NCBI GenBank assembly: GCA_020637615.1 | Contig: JACKKC010000003.1 | Coordinates: 62,001 to 126,000 of the forward strand | Origin: Rhodovulum sp. | GTDB taxonomy: Bacteria; Pseudomonadota; Alphaproteobacteria; Rhodobacterales; Rhodobacteraceae | Reading direction: 5' to 3' | DNA length: 64,000 bases | Shown here: piece by piece, positions 57,807 through 64,000 of the stretch | Numbering within the stretch: the first letter of the stretch is position 1 | How the letters are laid out: each line of letters starts with the position of its first letter | Program-made: the position numbers and the translations under genes | The notes under the pieces: model-generated | What the model was told of the DNA's origin: nothing | What the model saw: only the letters and a program-made list of their open reading frames with translations | The model's database searches: none

Positions 57807-58865
57807 ATGACCGAGGGCCATGACCGCATGTCCGGCAGTCCTGCCCGATCGTCCGGCGAGGCGGATCCTCCGGCCTGGGCCGGGGGGCAGGACCCGCTCT
57901 CGGACGTGCTGCGCAATGTGCGGCTCGGGGGCGCGCTCTTCTTCCTGGTCGATGCGACCGCGCCCTGGTGCGTGGACGTGCCGGAGACCGAGGCCTATCG
58001 CGCGATCCTGTTCCGCCGGGCGCGGCACCTGATCTCCTACCATATCGCCGTCGAGGGCAGCGGCTTCGCTTCGGTGCCCGGCGGGCCGCGCATGGCCTTC
58101 GACACCGGGGACATCCTGGTCATCCCGCATGGGGACGCCTACCGGATCGAGAGCGCCCCCGCCACCGAGCCGGAATTCGACCGCGAGGGCACGCTGCGGT
58201 TCTTCCGCGAGATGGCCGCGGGACGGCTGCCCTTCGTGGTGCGCGAGGGCGGCGGCGGCGACCCGCCGGCCCGCTTCGTCTGCGGCTTCCTCGGCTGCGA
58301 TTCCCGGCCCTTCAACCCGTTGCTGGCGCAGCTTCCGCGGCTCCTGCGGATCCGGCGCCGCGCCGGGGGCGCCGACCTGCTGGACCGGCTGGTGGATCTG
58401 ACGCTCGCCGAGATGCAGCGCGAGCGCACGGGCGGGGCCAGCCTGCGCCTGGGGCTGAGCGAACTGCTCTTCATCGAGGCAATCCGGCGGCATCTGGAGG
58501 CCCTGCCAGAGGGCGAGACCGGCTGGCTCGCGGGGCTGCGCGACCCGGGCATCGGGCGAGCGCTGGCGGCGCTGCACGCGCGGCCGCAGGCGGCCTGGAC
58601 GCTCGGGGCGCTGGCGCGGGAGGCGGGCGTCTCGCGTTCGGTGCTGGCGGCGCGCTTCGCCGGGCTGGTCGGGCTGCCGCCGATGCAATACCTCGCCCGC
58701 TGGCGCATGCAGCGCGCGGCACGGCTGCTCGCCGACGGCGATGCGACGGTGGGCGCGGTCGCCTTCGAGGTCGGCTACGGGTCAGAGGCGGCGTTCAGCC
58801 GCAGCTTCAAGCGAACGGTCGGTGTATCGCCCGCAGAATGGCGCCGCGCGGCAGGAGCCGGGTAA
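57807..58865 (+). CDS. AraC-family transcriptional regulator with cupin domain
   Basis: A 352-residue regulator. The N-terminal cupin-like ligand domain (about 35-215) contains APWCVDVPETEAYRAILFRRA followed by RHLISYHIAVEGSGFASVPGG. The C-terminal AraC DNA-binding domain with two helix-turn-helix units (about 245-345) shows WTLGALAREAGVSRSVLAARF and GAVAFEVGYGSEAAFSRSFKR. Two in-frame ATGs 21 bases apart are possible; the first is used. It belongs to the 'cupin_6' AraC group, often divergent from the single gene it controls, here the methyltransferase. Confidence 0.87.
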   Translation: MTEGHDRMSGSPARSSGEADPPAWAGGQDPLSDVLRNVRLGGALFFLVDATAPWCVDVPETEAYRAILFRRARHLISYHIAVEGSGFASVPGGPRMAFDTGDILVIPHGDAYRIESAPATEPEFDREGTLRFFREMAAGRLPFVVREGGGGDPPARFVCGFLGCDSRPFNPLLAQLPRLLRIRRRAGGADLLDRLVDLTLAEMQRERTGGASLRLGLSELLFIEAIRRHLEALPEGETGWLAGLRDPGIGRALAALHARPQAAWTLGALAREAGVSRSVLAARFAGLVGLPPMQYLARWRMQRAARLLADGDATVGAVAFEVGYGSEAAFSRSFKRTVGVSPAEWRRAAGAG

Positions 58866-58936
58866 GCCGCCACCTGCCCGCGGGGCCGCCGACGGCTCGA
58901 TGAGCCTGAATGTTGTTCTATATCAAATAGTTGCCG

Positions 58937-58957
58937 CCGGTCCCAAGTTGGGACCGG
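58937..58957 (-). terminator. Hairpin after trxA
   Basis: CCGGTCCCAA and TTGGGACCGG form a perfect inverted repeat around a single G, 22 bases past the trxA stop on the minus strand. The physical loop must open a few central pairs. It lies between the convergent AraC regulator and trxA, so it may serve both. There is no long T-tract; the bases beyond are AT-rich. Confidence 0.6.
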
Positions 58958-58978
58958 CCGCCGTCGCGAACGGAACGT

Positions 58979-59299
58979 TCAGACGGTCTCGTCGATCCAG
59001 CCCTTGAGGCTCGCCTTGGGCGCGGCGCCGGTGCGGTTGGAGACCAGTTCGCCGCCCTTGAACATGAAGAGCGCGGGGATGCCGCGCACGCCGAACTGGG
59101 CGGGTAGGCCGGGGTTCTCGTCCACATTCACCTTGGCGATCTTGATCTTGCCCTCGTATTCGGAGGCAAGCTCCTCCAGTGCCGGGCCGATCTGGCGGCA
59201 GGGGCCGCACCATTCCGCCCAGAAATCTACCAGAACGGGAACGTCGGAGCCGAGCACCTCGTCCTGGAAGGTCACGTCCGTCACCTTGACCAAAGTCAT
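58979..59299 (-). CDS. trxA: Thioredoxin
   Basis: A 106-residue thioredoxin, the general cytosolic disulfide reductant. The active site is VDFWAEWCGPCRQIGPAL (WCGPC at about residues 30-34), with the cis-proline in VRGIPALFMFKGG. The chosen ATG gives MTLVKVTDV and is preceded by AAGGAG nine bases upstream. It follows addA by 36 bases on the same strand, the order addB-addA-trxA common in Rhodobacterales. Confidence 0.95.
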   Translation of the reverse strand: MTLVKVTDVTFQDEVLGSDVPVLVDFWAEWCGPCRQIGPALEELASEYEGKIKIAKVNVDENPGLPAQFGVRGIPALFMFKGGELVSNRTGAAPKASLKGWIDETV

Positions 59300-59335
59300 C
59301 GGTGTGTCTCCTTGCATTGCGCTGTCCGAGCGAAC

Positions 59336-62300
59336 CTATGAACGCCGCAGGGCCGGGTCAAGGTCGGCGGCGCGGGCCACCGCCGCCGCGACAAGACCGG
59401 CGGGAAGCCGCATCAGCGCGCCGGTCCGGGTCCAGAGGATCGCGGTTTCGACCGGGCGGTCGGGCCAGAGGGCGGTGAGCGCGGCGCGATAGGCGCCCAT
59501 CTGCCGCAGGATGCCCTCCGGCACCGATTCGGGGGCGTCCGGAACGGCGCGGTTGCTCTTGAAATCGACGGCGAGGATCTCCTCCGCCGCGACGACCAGC
59601 CGGTCGATGCGCCCGAGAATGCGCGCGCCCCCGAGTTCCTGCACCGGCGCGCAGATCTCGACCTCGGCGAGCGAGCCGGGACCGAAGACGGAAGCGAGGC
59701 CGGGGGCGTCGAGCAGCCCGGCGGCCTCCGCAAGCAGGATCTCGCGGTCGGGCATGTCGGGCAGCAGCCGCGCGGCGATTTCCGCTCGCTCCGCCGGGTC
59801 GCGGTCGTGCAGGCATTCGAGCAGGCGGTGGATCGCCTCGCCGCGGAGCTTCGCCTCGGGATCCTCCGGGGCGCCGGAGCCCGCCAGCACGTGCTCGCCG
59901 CCAAGCGCCGAGGGTGCGAGGGGCCGCGGCGGCATCGGCCGCGGCGGCAGCGGCGCGAGGGGAGCCGCCGCCGCTGGCGCGAGGGCCGCAGGTTCGGGAG
60001 GCGTGGCGGCGCAGGGCCAGTCGTCGCCGAGAATCAGCGTCTCGCCCTCCGGCCCGGCGATGCGCTCCGGCGCGAGATCTTCAATCGCTTCCGCGACAAG
60101 GGCATGCCAGGCGTCGCTGTCTGCCTTCGGCGCGGTCCCGGCGCCGCAGACGATCAGCCAGCTCCGCGCCCGGGTGAGCGCGACGTAGAGCAGGCGCATG
60201 TTCTCGGCGCGGGCGCGGTCCCGGCGCTCCGCCTCCGCCTTGGCGAGCGGGGGGGGCGTCGTATCGGCCGCCATGCGACGGACCGCCGTTCCCTCCGGCA
60301 GAAGCAGGATTTCCGGTGCGTTGCGCCCCTCCTGCCGCGCGGCGGTGTCGGGCAGGATGACCACCGGCGCCTCCAGCCCCTTGGCGCCGTGCACGGTCAT
60401 CACCCGCACCTGGTCGGCGCCCTCCTCGCTGCGGCGCTTGACCTGGAATTCGTCCTGGTCGATCCAGGCGAGAAAGCCGGTGAGGCTCGGCGCCTCGGCA
60501 CTCTCGTAGGCCAGCGCCTGGTCGAGCAGCGCGTCGATCCCGTCCTCGGCCTCGGGCCCGAGCCGGGCGACGAGGTTCTGCCGCCCGTCATGGCGAAGGA
60601 GGATGCGCTGCAGAAGCTCGAAGGGCCGCAGAAAATCCGCCTGGTCGCGCAGATCGTCGAGCATGGCCCGCACCGGCGCGTGGCGCTCCGGCGGCTGGCG
60701 GCGCAGGGCGGCGAAGAGGCTGCCCGACCGGCCATGGGCGATCTCGAAGAGGCCGTCCTCGCTGATGCCGCCGAGCGGGCTGCGCAGGAGCGCCGCGAGC
60801 GAGAGGTCGTCGCCGGGGGTGGCGGCGACGCGGAGCGCCGCCAGCAGGTCCTTGACCGCCAGCTCGCCGCCCATGCGCAGCACGTCGGCCCCGGCGACCG
60901 CCACGCCCTCGCGCTTCAGCGCGCGGATGACAGCGTGGAAGAGCGCGGAGCGGCGCTGCACGAGGATCATCACATCGCCGGCGCGGATCGGGCGGGCACC
61001 GTTCTCGCCCGGTAGCAGCTGGCCGTCGGCGATCCAGCCGGCAATCCGCTCGGCGATCTGCCTGGTGAGGATTTCGACCGGATCATCAGCGCTCCGGGCA
61101 TCGACGGGCAGCCACCAGTCCGTCTGCTCCGGCTTCTCGGGCTTCGGCAGGAATGGCCAGAGCTCGACGCGGCCCGGCCGCGCGGGGTCGATGGCGGCAT
61201 GGGTGGGGGCCCCGCCGGTACCCATGCCGGCGCGGCCGCCGAAGACCGCATCCACCAAGGCAAGGATCTGCGGCGCGGAGCGGAAGGAATGGATCAGGGC
61301 GCAATCCTGGAGCTCGCGGCCCATGGCCGCCAGCCGCGCCTCGAAATGCGCCCGCATGTCGCCGAAGGCCGCCGGGTCGGCGCCCTGGAAGCTGTAGATC
61401 GACTGTTTCTCGTCGCCGACCACGAAGACGGTGCGCTCGCGGTCGCGCGCGCCTTCGCCTGCGAAGAATTCCTCGGAGAGCGCGCGCACTACTTGCCATT
61501 GCGCCGGGCTCGTGTCCTGCGCCTCGTCCACGAGGATGTGCTCGAGCCCGCCATCGAGCTTCCAGAGCACCCAAGACGCGGTGGCAGGATCGGCGAGCAG
61601 CGCGGCGCTGCGCGCGATCATGTCGTCGAAATCAAGCAGGCCGAGGGCGGCCTTGCGCCCGTCGAGAACCGCGTGCCAGCGGCGGGCGAAGCGGTTGAGC
61701 GCGGCGGATCGCGCGAAGGCCTCGCCGGCGAGGCGGCGCGGACGCGCGTCCTCGACGCGGCGCATCAGCGCGTCGAGCGCGGCCGAAAGGCCGGGATTTG
61801 CCGCGCGGACCGCCTTGGTCGGCAGGGTCCCGATCTTGGCGGCGAAGGGAACCTTGGCGGTCTGGCCGGTGAGCAGGGCCGATTCGAGCAGGGCGAGGCG
61901 TCCGGCGGCATCCCGCTCCGCGAGGACGGCACGGAAGGCCTGGGCAAGCTTCGTGTCATTCTTCCCCGATGCCTCGAGGTGCGGAACCAGCGCGGCGAGG
62001 AGATCGGCGTCGTCGGGCAGGAAGGTCTCGCCGAGCAGGATCTCCGGTGACAGGGCGGGATCGGCGCCGAGGGCCCGGGCGAGCGCCTTCGGGTCGAAAG
62101 TCCGTTCGAAGGCCGCGCGGTTGCGGGCGATCTCACGTAGGAGCGGGTCGGGGTCGTCGCCGCCGAGATTCGCCGCGAGGTCGGCGAGGACATCCGGTTC
62201 GCGCTCGGCCAGGGCATCGAGCAGGGTTTCGCGCAGCGTCCGTGCCGCCCGGTCGTCCAGCACGCTGAACTGCGGTGCGACGCCCGCCTCCAGCGGGAAG

Positions 62301-62695
62301 CGCCGCAGGAGCGCCTCGCAGAAGGCGTGGATCGTCTGGATCTTCAGCCCGCCGGGGGTTTCCAGCGCCCGGGCGAAGAGCGTGCGGGCCTGGGCGAGGC
62401 GCGCGGGCGGCATCGCACCCACCGGCTCGCCGAGCTTGGCGAGTTCCGCCGCCAGCGGCGCGTCGTCGAGCATCGCCCAGGCGCCGAGGGTCCGGAAGAG
62501 CCGGGACTGCATCTCCGAGGCGGCGGCCTTGGTATAGGTGAGGCAGAGCACGCGCGCGGGATCGGTTCCGGCGAGCAGCAGCCGCGCAACGCGGTTGGTG
62601 AGCACGGTGGTCTTGCCCGAGCCGGCATTGGCTGCGACCCAGCTGGAGCGCTCCGGGGAGGCGGCGCGATTCTGGCGGGCGGCGGCCTCGCTCAC
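59336..62695 (-). CDS. addA: Double-strand break repair helicase-nuclease AddA
   Basis: A 1119-residue UvrD-like helicase fused to a RecB-type nuclease, acting with AddB to resect DNA ends for recombination. Walker A is WVAANAGSGKTTVLTNRV near the N-terminus; Walker B and linked motif are HILVDEAQDTSPAQW; motif V-like VMTVHGAKGLEAPVVILPD is present. The nuclease domain near the C-terminus has EILAVDFKSNRAVP with catalytic Asp and Lys. Its GTG start overlaps the addB stop by four bases (GTGA) and has GGAGG upstream; the longer open frame is not needed. Confidence 0.93.
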   Translation of the reverse strand: MSEAAARQNRAASPERSSWVAANAGSGKTTVLTNRVARLLLAGTDPARVLCLTYTKAAASEMQSRLFRTLGAWAMLDDAPLAAELAKLGEPVGAMPPARLAQARTLFARALETPGGLKIQTIHAFCEALLRRFPLEAGVAPQFSVLDDRAARTLRETLLDALAEREPDVLADLAANLGGDDPDPLLREIARNRAAFERTFDPKALARALGADPALSPEILLGETFLPDDADLLAALVPHLEASGKNDTKLAQAFRAVLAERDAAGRLALLESALLTGQTAKVPFAAKIGTLPTKAVRAANPGLSAALDALMRRVEDARPRRLAGEAFARSAALNRFARRWHAVLDGRKAALGLLDFDDMIARSAALLADPATASWVLWKLDGGLEHILVDEAQDTSPAQWQVVRALSEEFFAGEGARDRERTVFVVGDEKQSIYSFQGADPAAFGDMRAHFEARLAAMGRELQDCALIHSFRSAPQILALVDAVFGGRAGMGTGGAPTHAAIDPARPGRVELWPFLPKPEKPEQTDWWLPVDARSADDPVEILTRQIAERIAGWIADGQLLPGENGARPIRAGDVMILVQRRSALFHAVIRALKREGVAVAGADVLRMGGELAVKDLLAALRVAATPGDDLSLAALLRSPLGGISEDGLFEIAHGRSGSLFAALRRQPPERHAPVRAMLDDLRDQADFLRPFELLQRILLRHDGRQNLVARLGPEAEDGIDALLDQALAYESAEAPSLTGFLAWIDQDEFQVKRRSEEGADQVRVMTVHGAKGLEAPVVILPDTAARQEGRNAPEILLLPEGTAVRRMAADTTPPPLAKAEAERRDRARAENMRLLYVALTRARSWLIVCGAGTAPKADSDAWHALVAEAIEDLAPERIAGPEGETLILGDDWPCAATPPEPAALAPAAAAPLAPLPPRPMPPRPLAPSALGGEHVLAGSGAPEDPEAKLRGEAIHRLLECLHDRDPAERAEIAARLLPDMPDREILLAEAAGLLDAPGLASVFGPGSLAEVEICAPVQELGGARILGRIDRLVVAAEEILAVDFKSNRAVPDAPESVPEGILRQMGAYRAALTALWPDRPVETAILWTRTGALMRLPAGLVAAAVARAADLDPALRRS

Positions 62696-64000
62696 GACAC
62701 ATCCTCCGTCGCGTCGCCGTCGGACCATTCGCCGTGGCGCGAGAGGTGGTCGTAGTCGCTCGCGTAGCTCAGGCGCTGTGGGCGGAGGCGGGCGGTGAAG
62801 CCGGTGGCGGGATTCTGATAGGTGGCGATCAGCTGGCGCAGGCGGTCGAGGGTTTCGGAGATGGCGGCGGGATCGGCGTCGAGGGAAAGCGTCTTGCGAC
62901 TGCCGAGGCCGATCAGTTCGAGCCGGGAGACGGGGCCCGCGGGCAGGTCCTCGAAGCCCCCGGCGGCGAGGATGGCGGCTTCCAGCGGTAGCTGCAGGTG
63001 GAAGGCGTCGGCCTCCGCCCGGGAGGGCAGTCCGCCGGATTTGTAGTCGTAGATCGCGAAGCGCCCGTCCCCGGCACGGTCGATGCGGTCGGCCTTGGCC
63101 GTCACCGCGAAAGGCCGGGCGAGCCCGGCGAGCGCGAGCCGGCCGCGGACCTCGCGGGCGAGCGGGCGGGCGCGGGCGCGGCGTTCCTCCTCCCCGGCGA
63201 GAAACCACGCCGCGACCCGGTCGAGCCGGGCGGTCCAGATGGCGCGCACCGCTGGCCAGGGCGCGTTTCGGGCGAGGCTCTCGCGCAGGGTCTCGGCGAA
63301 GACCGCGGCGGCGTCGGGAGGGAGCCCGGCTTCCGTCGCCGCGACGAAGGCGTCGAGTGCATCGTGGAGCGCACTGCCGCGAGTCAAAGCGTCGGCAGCG
63401 CGCCCCGGCGGATCGAGGGCCACGAGGTCGAGCACCTTGCGCGCGTAGATCGCATAGGGGTCGCGCACCAGCGTCTCGACCTGGGTGACCGAGAGCGCGT
63501 CGGGCCGGGCCGCGGCCGGCGGGCGGGGCGAGGGCCGGCGGGTCGGGGCGAGCGGAGCTGCCGGCCGGTCGAGATCGGCCGCGCGCGCGAGCAGCACGTC
63601 CCCGCGGCGCCGGGTGGCGGCCAAAGCGTCCCTGCCCTCTTCCCCGAGGCCGAGCATCAGGTTCTCCAGCCGCAGGAGCCAGCGCGAGGGCACGGTGGGT
63701 GCCTCGGCGTCGCGGGCGGCGCGCGAGACGATGGCGCGGGGCGCGGCGATCGCCTGCTGGAAGTCGTGCGCGGCGAGGCCGACCGATTGCTCGGGGCTCG
63801 GAAGGCCCAGGGCGAGCCGAAGGCCGCGGTTAAGCCACGGATCGGCGCCAGGGATCCGCGGCCAGATGCCCTCGTTGAGCGCGCCGAGGATCACCAGGTC
63901 GGCGGATTGCACCCGGGCCTCGAGCGTGCCCCAGATGGCGATGCCGGCATCGGTGACGACCGCCTCTTCCGGCACGTCGCGCGCCGCCATCTCGGATTGC
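62692..64000 (-). CDS. addB: AddB, double-strand break repair protein (C-terminal part, runs off window)
   Basis: About 436 C-terminal residues of AddB, open to the window edge at 64000. The helicase-like part shows VQSADLVILGALNEGIWPRIPGADPWLNR. The PD-(D/E)XK nuclease domain starts at LSVTQVETLVRDPYAIYARKV and has RFAIYDYKSGGLP with the catalytic Asp and Lys. The four cysteines that hold an Fe-S cluster in Bacillus AddB are not seen around the nuclease domain, as in other alphaproteobacterial AddB. The missing N-terminus (several hundred residues) lies outside. It is cotranscribed with addA and probably trxA. Confidence 0.92.
   Translation of the reverse strand, partial: QSEMAARDVPEEAVVTDAGIAIWGTLEARVQSADLVILGALNEGIWPRIPGADPWLNRGLRLALGLPSPEQSVGLAAHDFQQAIAAPRAIVSRAARDAEAPTVPSRWLLRLENLMLGLGEEGRDALAATRRRGDVLLARAADLDRPAAPLAPTRRPSPRPPAAARPDALSVTQVETLVRDPYAIYARKVLDLVALDPPGRAADALTRGSALHDALDAFVAATEAGLPPDAAAVFAETLRESLARNAPWPAVRAIWTARLDRVAAWFLAGEEERRARARPLAREVRGRLALAGLARPFAVTAKADRIDRAGDGRFAIYDYKSGGLPSRAEADAFHLQLPLEAAILAAGGFEDLPAGPVSRLELIGLGSRKTLSLDADPAAISETLDRLRQLIATYQNPATGFTARLRPQRLSYASDYDHLSRHGEWSDGDATEDVS

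Noticed and set aside
1..64000. tRNA, rRNA, CRISPR arrays, prophage or complete insertion sequences
   Set aside because: No cloverleaf, regularly spaced direct repeats, integrase or transposase coding sequence was seen on either strand.

Overview
The window is chromosomal DNA of a GC-rich alphaproteobacterium, most likely Rhodobacterales (Rhodobacteraceae/Paracoccaceae-like). The evidence is the gene content: a 44-residue aa3-type cytochrome oxidase subunit IV, a pyrB-(degenerate pyrC)-plsY operon, an alphaproteobacterial glutamate-cysteine ligase next to rsmE and ubiA, addB-addA-trxA, fmt-def, accD-folC and a TRAP transporter. Genes are densely packed with many 4-base ATGA or GTGA overlaps. 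I see no rRNA, tRNA, CRISPR array, phage or transposase.

Layout. 1-6.3 kb: respiratory subunit IV, a metallo-hydrolase, an acyl-CoA dehydrogenase, Sua5, a DUF1353 lipoprotein, YqgE and a DsbD-alpha-like periplasmic protein. 6.7-11.6 kb: an RND efflux pump with its adaptor. 11.7-17.2 kb: clpS, an acetyltransferase, a secreted four-EF-hand protein, a TetR regulator divergent from an AhpD-like gene with two operator palindromes, an aldo/keto reductase, moaB and a family 4 uracil-DNA glycosylase. 17.6-22.4 kb: pyrB, pyrC', plsY and a large SLC13 permease. 22.3-27.3 kb: two small ORFs (one resembles the C-terminal tail of GshA), gshA, a membrane protein, rsmE and ubiA. 27.4-30.1 kb: an OmpA protein with two OmpA domains and a small coiled-coil membrane protein.

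30.3-36.6 kb: a Gfo/Idh/MocA oxidoreductase, then, behind an AT-rich promoter region, a CHASE4-PAS-GGDEF-EAL protein, a PLP amino-acid decarboxylase and a DMT exporter in apparent operon. 36.7-45.5 kb: a complete carbohydrate catabolic locus (PfkB kinase, LacD-type aldolase, fucose-isomerase-like enzyme, dehydrogenase, mutarotase) divergent from a TRAP transporter. 45.8-50.9 kb: fmt, def, a hypothetical gene, accD and folC. 50.9-55.6 kb: GntR regulator, NCS1 permease, Asp/Glu/hydantoin racemase and a second NCS1 permease, with strong hairpins between genes. 55.7-64 kb: nnrS, a methyltransferase divergent from an AraC regulator, trxA, addA and the C-terminal part of addB.

The most unusual structure is in the intergenic DNA. 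At least three families of structured dispersed repeats (called A, B and C here) occupy most of the gaps longer than about 250 bases. A short double-hairpin module (D) is nested at the tip of larger hairpins in two of the families. I do not recognise these as described elements. All functional calls come from reading the sequence; no database search was run.
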